Notes under the pieces: model-generated
The model's database searches: none
The model's input: only the letters and a program-made list of their open reading frames with translations
Told to the model about the DNA's origin: nothing
Position numbers and translations under genes: made by a program
Source of the DNA: Neodiprion pinetum
Taxonomy: Eukaryota; Arthropoda; Insecta; Hymenoptera; Diprionidae
Assembly (NCBI RefSeq): GCF_021155775.2
Contig: NC_060238.1
Coordinates: forward strand, 20,130,970 to 20,194,969
Direction: 5' to 3'
DNA length: 64,000 nucleotides
Shown: positions 24,848 through 37,540 of the stretch, one piece after another
Numbering within the stretch: position 1 is the first letter of the stretch
Layout: every line of letters starts with the position of its first letter

Positions 24848-27800
24848 CTTTGCGAGGGTAACGATTAGGCGCAGTCCCAATACGCTGCGATCAACGCATC
24901 TGAAGTTACAACCAGAAAACAGGAACCTGTGTTTTCGACATTTTTCAGCAGGTGCTTTTTCCCTCGTGATTTCTCTCCTGTTGGTCCTACGCTCTTTTCG
25001 CTGCGTTTTCTGAGTTCCGGAGGGTCCAATTAGTCAGAAAAAGGTCATACAAATCAAATCGGAGACCCAAAATTTTTGGTCGAAAAATGAAGAAAAAGTA
25101 AGGCTAACCCCTTTGCATTTTTTGCGAAAATTTTCGCGATTTCCAAAAGTGCTGGAATCAATTCATTGTGGCACTAATCCGACGTAATTTTGCGAGAGAA
25201 ATCGATTAGGCGCAGTCCCAATACGCTGCGATTATTGAATACAAAGTTACAGCCAGAAAACGAGAACCTGTGTTTTCGACATTTTTCAGCAGGTGCTTCT
25301 TCCTTCGCCATTTCTCTCCTGTTGATCCCACGCTCTTTTCGCTGCGTTTTCTGAGTTCCGGAGGGTCCAGTTAGTCAGAAAAAGGTCATACAAATAGAAT
25401 CGGAGACCCAAAATTTTTGGTCGAAAAATGAAGAAAAAGTAAGGCTAACCCCTTTGCATTTTTTGCGAAAATTTTAGCGATTTCCAAAAGTGCTGGAATC
25501 AATTCATTGTGGCACTAATCCGACGTAATTTTGCAAGAGAAATCGATTGGGCGCAGTCCCAATACGCTGCGATTATTGTATAAAAAGTTACAGCCAGAAA
25601 ACGAGAACCTGTGTTTTCGACATTTTTCAGCAGGCGCTTTTTCCTTCGCCATTTCTCTCCTGTTGATCCCACGCTCTTTTCGCTGCGTTTTCTGAGTTCC
25701 GGAGGGTCCAATTAGTCAGAAAAAGGTCATACAAATCGAATCGGAGACCCAAAATTATTTTTCGAAAAATGAAGAAAAAGTAAGGCTAACCCCTTTGCAT
25801 TTTTTGCGAAAATTTTCGCGATTTCCAAAAGTGCTGGAATCAATTCATTGTGGCACTAATCCGACGTAATTTTGCGAGAGAAATCGATTGGGCGCAGTCC
25901 CAATACGCTGCGATTATTGTATAAAAAGTTACAGCCAGAAAACGAGAACCTGTGTTTTCGACATTTTTCAGCAGGTGCTTTTTCCTTCGCCATTTCTCTC
26001 CTGTTGATCCCACGCTCTTTTCGCTGCGTTTTCTGAGTTCCGGAGGGTCCAATTAGTCAGAAAAAGGTCATACAAATCGAATCGGAGACCCAAAATTTTT
26101 GGTCGAAAAATGAAGAAAAAGTAAGGCTAACCCCTTTGCATTTTTTGCGAAAATTTTCGCGATTTCCAAAAGTGCTGGAATCAATTCATTGTGGCACTAA
26201 TCCGACGTAATTTTGCGAGAGAAATCGATTGGGCGCAGTCCCAATACGCTGCGATTATTGTATAAAAAGTTACAGCCAGAAAACGAGAACCTGTGTTTTC
26301 GACATTTTTCAGCAGGTGCTTTTTCCTTCGCCATTTCTCTCCTGTTGATCCCACGCTCTTTTCGCTGCGTTTTCTGAGTTCCGGAGGGTCCAATTAGTCA
26401 GAAAAAGGTCATACAAATCGAATCGGAGACCCAAAATTATTTTTCGAAAAATGAAGAAAAAGTAAGGCTAACCCCTTTGCATTTTTTGCGAAAATTTTCG
26501 CGATTTCCAAAAGTGCTGGAATCAATTCATTGTGGCACTAATCCGACGTAATTTTGCGAGAGAAATCGATTGGGCGCAGTCCCAATACGCTGCGATTATT
26601 GTATAAAAAGTTACAGCCAGAAAACGAGAACCTGTGTTTTCGACATTTTTCAGCAGGCGCTTTTTCCTTCGCCATTTCTCTCCTGTTGATCCCACGCTCT
26701 TTTCGCTGCGTTTTCTGAGTTCCGGAGGGTCCAATTAGTCAGAGAAAGGTCATACAAATCGAATCGGAGACCCAAAATTTTTGGTCGAAAAATGAAGAAA
26801 AAGTAAGGCTAACCCCTTTGCATTTTTTGCGAAAATTTTCGCGATTTCCAAAAGTGCTGGAATCAATTCATTGTGGCACTAATCCGACGTAATTTTGCGA
26901 GAGAAATCGATTGGGCGCAGTCCCAATACGCTGCGATTATTGTATAAAAAGTTACAGCCAGAAAACGAGAACCTGTGTTTTCGACATTTTTCAGCAGGTG
27001 CTTTTTCCTTCGCCATTTCTCTCCTGTTGATCCCACGCTCTTTTCGCTGCGTTTTCTGAGTTCCGGAGGGTCCAATTAGTCAGAAAAAGGTCATACAAAT
27101 CGAATCGGAGACCCAAAATTTTTGGTCGAAAAATGAAGAAAAAGTAAGGCTAACCCCTTTGCATTTTTTGCGAAAATTTTCGCGATTTCCAAAAGTGCTG
27201 GAATCAATTCATTGTGGCACTAATCCGACGTAATTTTGCGAGAGAAATCGATTGGGCGCAGTCCCAATACGCTGCGATTATTGTATAAAAAGTTACAGCC
27301 AGAAAACGAGAACCTGTGTTTTCGACATTTTTCAGCAGGTGCTTTTTCCTTCGCCATTTCTCACCTGTTGATCCCACGCTCTTTTCGCTGCGTTTTCTGA
27401 GTTCCGGAGGGTCCAATTAGTCAGAAAAAGGTCATACAAATCGAATCGGAGACCCAAAATTTTTGGTCGAAAAATGAAGAAGAAGTAAGGCTAACCCCTT
27501 TGCATTTTTTGCGAAAATTTTCGCGATTTCCAAAAGTGCTGGAATCAATTCATTGTGGCACTAATCCGACGTAATTTTGCGAGAGAAATCGATTGGGCGC
27601 AGTCCCAATACGCTGCGATTATTGTATAAAAAGTTACAGCCAGAAAACGAGAACCTGTGTTTTCGACATTTTTCAGCAGGTGCTTTTTCCTTCGCCATTT
27701 CTCTCCTGTTGATCCCACGCTCTTTTCGCTGCGTTTTCTGAGTTCCGGAGGGTCCAATTAGTCAGAAAAAGGTCATACAAATCGAATCGGAGACCCAAAA

Positions 27801-30800
27801 TTTTTGGTCGAAAAATGAAGAAAAAGTAAGGCTAACCCCTTTGCATTTTTTGCGAAAATTTTCGCGATTTCCAAAAGTGCTGGAATCAATTCATTGTGGC
27901 ACTAATTCGACGTAATTTTGCGAGAGAAATCGATTGGGCGCAGTCCCAATACGCTGCGATTATTGTATAAAAAGTTACAGCCAGAAAACGAGAACCTGTG
28001 TTTTCGACATTTTTCAGCAGGTGCTTTTTCCTTCGCCATTTCTCTCCTGTTGATCCCACGCTCTTTTCGCTGCGTTTTCTGAGTTCCGGAGGGTCCAATT
28101 AGTCAGAAAAAGGTCGTACAAATCGAATCGGAGACCCAAAATTATTTTTCGAAAAATGAAGAAAAAGTAAGGCTAACCCCTTTGCATTTTTTGCGAAAAT
28201 TTTCGCGATTTCCAAAAGTGCTGGAATCAATTCATTGTGGCACTAATCCGACGTACCTTTGCGAGAGAAATCGATTGGGCGCAGTCCCAATACGCTGCGA
28301 TTATTGTATAAAAAGTTACAGCCAGAAAACGAGAACCTGTGTTTTCGACATTTTTCAGCAGGTGCTTTTTCCTTCGCCATTTCTCTCCTGTTGATCCCAC
28401 GCTCTTTTCGCTGCGTTTTCTGAGTTCCGGAGGGTCCAATTAGTCAGAAAAAGGTCATACAAATCGAATCGGAGACCCAAAATTATTTTTCGAAAAATGA
28501 AGAAAAAGTAAGGCTAACCCCTTTGCATTTTTTGCGAAAATTTTCGCGATTTCCAAAAGTGCTGGAATCAATTCATTGTGGCACTAATCCGACGTACCTT
28601 TGCGAGAGAAATCGATTGGGCGCAGTCCCAATACGCTGCGATTATTGTATAAAAAGTTACAGCCAGAAAACGAGAACCTGTGTTTTCGACATTTTTCAGC
28701 AGGTGCTTTTTCCTTCGCCATTTCTCTCCTGTTGATCCCACGCTCTTTTCGCTGCGTTTTCTGAGTTCCGGAGGGTCCAATTAGTCAGAAAAAGGTCATA
28801 CAAATCGAATCGGAGACCCAAAATTTTTGGTCGAAAAATGAAGAAAAAGTAAGGCTAACCCCTTTGCATTTTTTGCGAAAATTTTCGCGATTTCCAAAAG
28901 TGCTGGAATCAATTCATTGTGGCACTAATCCGACGTAATTTTGCGACAGAAATCGATTGGGCGCAGTCCCAATACGCTGCGATTATTCTATAAAAAGTTA
29001 CAGCCAGAAAACGAAAACCTGTGTTTTCGACATTTTTCAGCAGGTGCTTTTTCCTTCGCCATTTCTCTCCTGTTGATCCCACGCTCTTTTCGCTGCGTTT
29101 TCTGAGTTCCGGAGGGTCCAATTAGTCAGAAAAAGGTCATACAAACCGAATCGGAGACCCAAAATTTTTGGTCGAAAAATGAAGAAAAAGTAAGGCTAAC
29201 CCCTTTGCATTTTTTGCGAAAATTTTCGCGATTTCCAAAAGTGCTGGAACCAATTCATTGTGGCACTAATCCGACGTAATTTTGCGAGAGAAATCGATTG
29301 GGCGCAGTCCCAATACGCTGCGATTATTGTATAAAAAGTTACAGCCAGAAAACGAGAACCTGTGTTTTCGACATTTTTCAGCAGGTGCTTTTTCCTTCGC
29401 CATTTCTCTCCTGTTGATCCCACGCTCTTTTCGCTGCGTTTTCTGAGTTCCGGAGGGTCCAATTAGTCAGAAAAAGGTCATACAAATCGAATCGGAGACC
29501 CAAAATTTTTGGTCGAAAAATGAAGAAAAAGTAAGGCTAACCCCTTTGCATTTTTTGCGAAAATTTTCGCGATTTCCAAAAGTGCTGGAATCAATTCATT
29601 GTGGCACTAATCCGACGTAATTTTGCGAGAGAAATCGATTGGGCGCAGTCCCAATACGCTGCGATTATTGTATAAAAAGTTACAGCCAGAAAACGAGAAC
29701 CTGTGTTTTCGACATTTTTCAGCAGGTGCTTTTTCCTTCGCCATTTCTCTCCTGTTGATCCCACGCTCTTTTCGCTGCGTTTTCTGAGTTCCGGAGGGTC
29801 CAATTAGTCAGAAAAAGGTCATACAAATCGAATCGGAGACCCAAAATTATTTTTCGAAAAATGAAGAAAAAGTAAGGCTAACCCCTTTGCATTTTTTGCG
29901 AAAATTTTCGCGATTTCCAAAAGTGCTGGAATCAATTCATTGTGGCACTAATCCGACGTAATTTTGCGAGAGAAATCGATTGGGCGCAGTCCCAATACGC
30001 TGCGATTATTGTATAAAAAGTTACAGCCAGAAAACGAGAACCTGTGTTTTCGACATTTTTCAGCAGGCGCTTTTTCCTTCGCCATTTCTCTCCTGTTGAT
30101 CCCACGCTCTTTTCGCTGCGTTTTCTGAGTTCCGGAGGGTCCAATTAGTCAGAGAAAGGTCATACAAATCGAATCGGAGACCCAAAATTTTTGGTCGAAA
30201 AATGAAGAAAAAGTAAGGCTAACCCCTTTGCATTTTTTGCGAAAATTTTCGCGATTTCCAAAAGTGCTGGAATCAATTCATTGTGGCACTAATCCGACGT
30301 AATTTTGCGAGAGAAATCGATTGGGCGCAGTCCCAATACGCTGCGATTATTGTATAAAAAGTTACAGCCAGAAAACGAGAACCTGTGTTTTCGACATTTT
30401 TCAGCAGGTGCTTTTTCCTTCGCCATTTCTCTCCTGTTGATCCCACGCTCTTTTCGCTGCGTTTTCTGAGTTCCGGAGGGTCCAATTAGTCAGAAAAAGG
30501 TCATACAAATCGAATCGGAGACCCAAAATTTTTGGTCGAAAAATGAAGAAAAAGTAAGGCTAACCCCTTTGCATTTTTTGCGAAAATTTTCGCGATTTCC
30601 AAAAGTGCTGGAATCAATTCATAGTGGCACTAATCCGACGTAGATTTTCGAGAGAAATCGATTGGGCGCAGTCCCAATACGCTGCGATTATTGTATAAAA
30701 AGTTACAGCCAGAAAACGAGAACCTGTGTTTTCGACATTTTTCAGCAGGTGCTTTTTCCTTCGCCATTTCTCACCTGTTGATCCCACGCTCTTTTCGCTG

Positions 30801-33800
30801 CGTTTTCTGAGTTCCGGAGGGTCCAATTAGTCAGAAAAAGGTCATACAAATCGAATCGGAGACCCAAAATTTTTGGTCGAAAAATGAAGAAGAAGTAAGG
30901 CTAACCCCTTTGCATTTTTTGCGAAAATTTTCGCGATTTCCAAAAGTGCTGGAATCAATTCATTGTGGCACTAATCCGACGTAATTTTGCGAGAGAAATC
31001 GATTGGGCGCAGTCCCAATACGCTGCGATTATTGTATAAAAAGTTACAGCCAGAAAACGAGAACCTGTGTTTTCGACATTTTTCAGCAGGTGCTTTTTCC
31101 TTCGCCATTTCTCTCCTGTTGATCCCACGCTCTTTTCGCTGCGTTTTCTGAGTTCCGGAGGGTCCAATTAGTCAGAAAAAGGTCATACAAATCGAATCGG
31201 AGACCCAAAATTTTTGGTCGAAAAATGAAGAAAAAGTAAGGCTAACCCCTTTGCATTTTTTGCGAAAATTTTCGCGATTTCCAAAAGTGCTGGAATCAAT
31301 TCATTGTGGCACTAATTCGACGTAATTTTGCGAGAGAAATCGATTGGGCGCAGTCCCAATACGCTGCGATTATTGTATAAAAAGTTACAGCCAGAAAACG
31401 AGAACCTGTGTTTTCGACATTTTTCAGCAGGTGCTTTTTCCTTCGCCATTTCTCTCCTGTTGATCCCACGCTCTTTTCGCTGCGTTTTCTGAGTTCCGGA
31501 GGGTCCAATTAGTCAGAAAAAGGTCATACAAATCGAATCGGAGACCCAAAATTATTTTTCGAAAAATGAAGAAAAAGTAAGGCTAACCCCTTTGCATTTT
31601 TTGCGAAAATTTTCGCGATTTCCAAAAGTGCTGGAATCAATTCATTGTGGCACTAATCCGACGTACCTTTGCGAGAGAAATCGATTGGGCGCAGTCCCAA
31701 TACGCTGCGATTATTGTATAAAAAGTTACAGCCAGAAAACGAGAACCTGTGTTTTCGACATTTTTCAGCAGGTGCTTTTTCCTTCGCCATTTCTCTCCTG
31801 TTGATCCCACGCTCTTTTCGCTGCGTTTTCTGAGTTCCGGAGGGTCCAATTAGTCAGAAAAAGGTCATACAAATCGAATCGGAGACCCAAAATTTTTGGT
31901 CGAAAAATGAAGAAAAAGTAAGGCTAACCCCTTTGCATTTTTTGCGAAAATTTTCGCGATTTCCAAAAGTGCTGGAATCAATTCATTGTGGCACTAATCC
32001 GACGTAATTTTGCGAGAGAAATCGATTGGGCGCAGTCCCAATACGCTGCGATTATTGTATAAAAAGTTACAGCCAGAAAACGAGAACCTGTGTTTTCGAC
32101 ATTTTTCAGCAGGTGCTTTTTCCTTCGCCATTTCTCTCCTGTTGATCCCACGCTCTTTTCGCTGCGTTTTCTGAGTTCCGGAGGGTCCAATTAGTCAGAA
32201 AAAGGTCATACAAATCGAATCGGAGACCCAAAATTTTTGGTCGAAAAATGAAGAAAAAGTAAGGCTAACCCCTTTGCATTTTTTGCGAAAATTTTCGCGA
32301 TTCCCAAAAGTGCTGGAACCAATTCATTGTGGCACTAATCCGACGTAATTTTGCGAGAGAAATCGATTGGGCGCAGTCCCAATACGCTGCGATTATTGTA
32401 TAAAAAGTTACAGCCAGAAAACGAGAACCTGTGTTTTCGACATTTTTCAGCAGGTGCTTTTTCCTTCGCCATTTCTCACCTGTTGATCCCACGCTCTTTT
32501 CGCTGCGTTTTCTGAGTTCCGGAGGGTCCAATTAGTCAGAAAAAGGTCATACAAATCGAATCGGAGACCCAAAATTTTTGGTCGAAAAATGAAGAAGAAG
32601 TAAGGCTAACCCCTTTGCATTTTTTGCGAAAATTTTCGCGATTTCCAAAAGTGCTGGAATCAATTCATTGTGGCACTAATCCGACGTAATTTTGCGAGAG
32701 AAATCGATTGGGCGCAGTCCCAATACGCTGCGATTATTGTATAAAAAGTTACAGCCAGAAAACGAGAACCTGTGTTTTCGACATTTTTCAGCAGGTGCTT
32801 TTTCCTTCGCCATTTCTCTCCTGTTGATCCCACGCTCTTTTCGCTGCGTTTTCTGAGTTCCGGAGGGTCCAATTAGTCAGAAAAAGGTCATACAAATCGA
32901 ATCGGAGACCCAAAATTTTTGGTCGAAAAATGAAGAAAAAGTAAGGCTAACCCCTTTGCATTTTTTGCGAAAATTTTCGCGATTTCCAAAAGTGCTGGAA
33001 TCAATTCATTGTGGCACTAATTCGACGTAATTTTGCGAGAGAAATCGATTGGGCGCAGTCCCAATACGCTGCGATTATTGTATAAAAAGTTACAGCCAGA
33101 AAACGAGAACCTGTGTTTTCGACATTTTTCAGCAGGTGCTTTTTCCTTCGCCATTTCTCTCCTGTTGATCCCACGCTCTTTTCGCTGCGTTTTCTGAGTT
33201 CCGGAGGGTCCAGTTAGTCAGAAAAAGGTCATACAAATCGAATCGGAGACCCAAAATTTTTGGTCGAAAAATGAAGAAAAAGTAAGGCTAACCCCTTTGC
33301 ATTTTTTGCGAAAATTTTCGCGATTTCCAAAAGTGCTGGAATCAATTCATTGTGGCACTAATCCGACGTACCTTTGCGAGAGAAATCGATTGGGCGCAGT
33401 CCCAATACGCTGCGATTATTGTATAAAAAGTTACAGCCAGAAAACGAGAACCTGTGTTTTCGACATTTTTCAGCAGGTGCTTTTTCCTTCGCCATTTCTC
33501 TCCTGTTGATCCCACGCTCTTTTCGCTGCGTTTTCTGAGTTCCGGAGGGTCCAATTAGTCAGAAAAAGGTCATACAAATCGAATCGGAGACCCAAAATTT
33601 TTGGTCGAAAAATGAAGAAAAAGTAAGGCTAACCCCTTTGCATTTTTTGCGAAAATTTTCGCGATTTCCAAAAGTGCTGGAATCAATTCATTGTGGCACT
33701 AATCCGACGTAATTTTGCGAGAGAAATCGATTGGGCGCAGTCCCAATACGCTGCGATTATTCTATAAAAAGTTACAGCCAGAAAACGAGAACCTGTGTTT

Positions 33801-36800
33801 TCGACATTTTTCAGCAGGTGCTTTTTCCTTCGCCATTTCTCTCCTGTTGATCCCACGCTCTTTTCGCTGCGTTTTCTGAGTTCCGGAGGGTCCAATTAGT
33901 CAGAAAAAGGTCATACAAATCGAATCGGAGACCCAAAATTTTTGGTCGAAAAATGAAGAAAAAGTAAGGCTAACCCCTTTGCATTTTTTGCGAAAATTTT
34001 CGCGATTTCCAAAAGTGCTGGAATCAATTCATTGTGGCACTAATTCGACGTAATTTTGCGAGAGAAATCGATTGGGCGCAGTCCCAATACGCTGCGATTA
34101 TTGTATAAAAAGTTACAGCCAGAAAACGAGAACCTGTGTTTTCGACATTTTTCAGCAGGTGCTTTTTCCTTCGCCATTTCTCTCCTGTTGATCCCACGCT
34201 CTTTTCGCTGCGTTTTCTGAGTTCCGGAGGGTCCAATTAGTCAGAAAAAGGTCATACAAATCGAATCGGAGACCCAAAATTTTTGGTCGAAAAATGAAGA
34301 AAAAGTAAGGCTAACCCCTTTGCATTTTTTGCGAAAATTTTCGCGATTTCCAAAAGTGCTGGAATCAATTCATTGTGGCACTAATCCGACGTAATTTTGC
34401 GAGAGAAATCGATTGGGCGCAGTCCCAATACGCTGCGATTATTGTATAAAAAGTTACAGCCAGAAAACGAGAACCTGTGTTTTCGACATTTTTCAGCAGG
34501 TGCTTTTTCCTTCGCCATTTCTCTCCTGTTGATCCCACGCTCTTTTCGCTGCGTTTTCTGAGTTCCGGAGGGTCCAATTAGTCAGAAAAAGGTCATACAA
34601 ATCGAATCGGAGACCCAAAATTTTTGGTCGAAAAATGAAGAAAAAGTAAGGCTAACCCCTTTGCATTTTTTGCGAAAATTTTCGCGATTTCCAAAAGTGC
34701 TGGAATCAATTCATTGTGGCACTAATCCGACGTAATTTTGCGAGAGAAATCGATTGGGCGCAGTCCCAATACGCTGCGATTATTGTATAAAAAGTTACAG
34801 CCAGAAAACGAGAACCTGTGTTTTCGACATTTTTCAGCAGGTGCTTTTTCCTTCGCCATTTCTCTCCTGTTGATCCCACGCTCTTTTCGCTGCGTTTTCT
34901 GAGTTCCGGAGGGTCCAATTAGTCAGAAAAAGGTCATACAAATCGAATCGGAGACCCAAAATTTTTGGTCGAAAAATGAAGAAAAAGTAAGGCTAACCCC
35001 TTTGCAATTTTGGCGAAAATTCTCGCGATTTTGAAAAGCGCAGGAATCAATTCATTGTGGCACTAATTCGACGTAATTTTGCGAGAGAAATCGATTGGGC
35101 GCAGTCCCAATACGCTGCGATTATTGTATAAAAAGTTACAGCCAGAAAACGAGAACCTGTGTTTTCGACATTTTTCAGCAGGTGCTTTTTCCTTCGCCAT
35201 TTCTCTCCTGTTGATCCCACGCTCTTTTCGCTGCGTTTTCTGAGTTCCGGAGGGTCCAATTAGTCAGAAAAAGGTCATACAAATCGAATCGGAGACCCAA
35301 AATTTTTGGTCGAAAAATGAAGAAGAAGTAAGGCTAACCCCTTTGCATTTTTTGCGAAAATTTTCGCGATTTCCAAAAGTGCTGGAACCAATTCATTGTG
35401 GCACTAATCCGACGTAATTTTGCGAGAGAAATTGATTGGGCGCAGTCCCAATACGCTGCGATTATTGTATAAAAAGTTACAGCCAGAAAACGAGAACCTG
35501 TGTTTTCGACATTTTTCAGCAGGTGCTTTTTCCTTCGCCATTTCTCTTCTGTTGATCCCACGCTCTTTTCGCTGCGTTTTCTGAGTTCCGGAGGGTCCAA
35601 TTAGTCAGAAAAAGGTCATACAAATCGAATCGGAGACCCAAAATTTTTGGTCGAAAAATGAAGAAAAAGTAAGGCTAACCCCTTTGCATTTTTTGCGAAA
35701 ATTTTCGCGATTTCCAAAAGTGCTGGAATCAATTCATTGTGGCACTAATTCGACGTAATTTTGCGAGAGAAATCGATTGGGCGCAGTCCCAATACGCTGC
35801 GATTATTGTATAAAAAGTTACAGCCAGAAAACGAGAACCTGTGTTTTCGACATTTTTCAGCAGGTGCTTTTTCCTTCGCCATTTCTCTCCTGTTGATCCC
35901 ACGCTCTTTTCGCTGCGTTTTCTGAGTTCCGGAGGGTCCAGTTAGTCAGAAAAAGGTCATACAAATCGAATCGGAGACCCAAAATTTTTGGTCGAAAAAT
36001 GAAGAAAAAGTAAGGCTAACCCCTTTGCATTTTTTGCGAAAATTTTCGCGATTTCCAAAAGTGCTGGAATCAATTCATTGTGGCACTAATCCGACGTAAT
36101 TTTGCGAGAGAAATCGATTGGGCGCAGTCCCAATACGCTGCGATTATTGTATAAAAAGTTACAGCCAGAAAACGAGAACCTGTGTTTTCGACATTTTTCA
36201 GCAGGTGCTTTTTCCTTCGCCATTTCTCACCTGTTGATCCCACGCTCTTTTCGCTGCGTTTTCTGAGTTCCGGAGGGTCCAATTAGTCAGAAAAAGGTCA
36301 TACAAATCGAATCGGAGACCCAAAATTTTTGGTCGAAAAATGAAGAAGAAGTAAGGCTAACCCCTTTGCATTTTTTGCGAAAATTTTCGCGATTTCCAAA
36401 AGTGCTGGAACCAATTCATTGTGGCACTAATCCGACGTAATTTTGCGAGAGAAATCGATTGGGCGCAGTCCCAATACGCTGCGATTATTGTATAAAAAGT
36501 TACAGCCAGAAAACGAGAACCTGTGTTTTCGACATTTTTCAGCAGGTGCTTTTTCCTTCGCCATTTCTCTTCTGTTGATCCCACGCTCTTTTCGCTGCGT
36601 TTTCTGAGTTCCGGAGGGTCCAATTAGTCAGAAAAAGGTCATACAAATCGAATCGGAGACCCAAAATTTTTGGTCGAAAAATGAAGAAAAAGTAAGGCTA
36701 ACCCCTTTGCATTTTTTGCGAAAATTTTCGCGATTTCCAAAAGTGCTGGAATCAATTCATTGTGGCACTAATCCGACGTAATTTTGCGAGAGAAATCGAT

Positions 36801-37540
36801 TGGGCGCAGTCCCAATACGCTGCGATTATTGTATAAAAAGTTACAGCCAGAAAACGAGAACCTGTGTTTTCGACATTTTTCAGCAGGTGCTTTTTCCTTC
36901 GCCATTTCTCTCCTGTTGATCCCACGCTCTTTTCGCTGCGTTTTCTGAGTTCCGGAGGGTCCAATTAGTCAGAAAAAGGTCATACAAATCGAATCGGAGA
37001 CCCAAAATTTTTGGTCGAAAAATGAAGAAAAAGTAAGGCTAACCCCTTTGCATTTTTTGCGAAAATTTTCGCGATTTCCAAAAGTGCTGGAATCAATTCA
37101 TTGTGGCACTAATCCGACGTAATTTTGCGAGAGAAATCGATTGGGCGCAGTCCCAATACGCTGCGATTATTGTATAAAAAGTTACAGCCAGAAAACGAGA
37201 ACCTGTGTTTTCGACATTTTTCAGCAGGTGCTTTTTCCTTCGCCATTTCTCTCCTGTTGATCCCACGCTCTTTTCGCTGCGTTTTCTGAGTTCCGGAGGG
37301 TCCAATTAGTCAGAAAAAGGTCATACAAATCGAATCGGAGACCCAAAATTTTTGGTCGAAAAATGAAGAAAAAGTAAGGCTAACCCCTTTGCAATTTTGG
37401 CGAAAATTCTCGCGATTTTGAAAAGCGCAGGATCAAACGATTTGTCCACCAATCCGACGTAATTTTACGTGAGGAATCGTTTAAAAGCAGTGCCAATGCG
37501 CCGTAATTTTTCATCAAGAATATGAATCAGAAATGTGAAC
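24848..37540. repeat. Satellite DNA: tandem array of about 37 copies of a 341-bp monomer
   Basis: The monomer recurs head to tail with a period of exactly 341 bases; for example, equivalent points fall at 25499, 25840, 26181, 26522 and so on to 37093. Internal copies differ by only a few bases. The first one or two monomers (24848 to about 25500) and the last partial one (about 37391-37540) are clearly more diverged, as expected at array edges. Each unit contains the 14-base palindrome GCGAAAATTTTCGC and the words GGGCGCAGTCCCAATACGCTG and CTGAGTTCCGGAGGGTCCA or a variant. Diagnostic variants recur at 3, 7, 9 and 10 monomers, showing segmental duplication inside the array. Every monomer has an open minus frame of about 70 codons, but it has no family resemblance. 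Confidence 0.97.

Noticed and set aside
24848..37540. A 70-codon (sometimes 88) open minus-strand frame in nearly every 341-bp monomer, and a 70-codon plus frame in copies with the CGTACCTTTG variant
   Set aside because: The frame is kept because the copies are nearly identical, not because of selection. It has no family resemblance, and the plus frame depends on a variant that removes a stop. Treated as satellite DNA.
24848..37540. CRISPR-like regular repeat array
   Set aside because: The unit is 341 bases with no short-repeat and unique-spacer structure, and the context is a eukaryotic nuclear genome.
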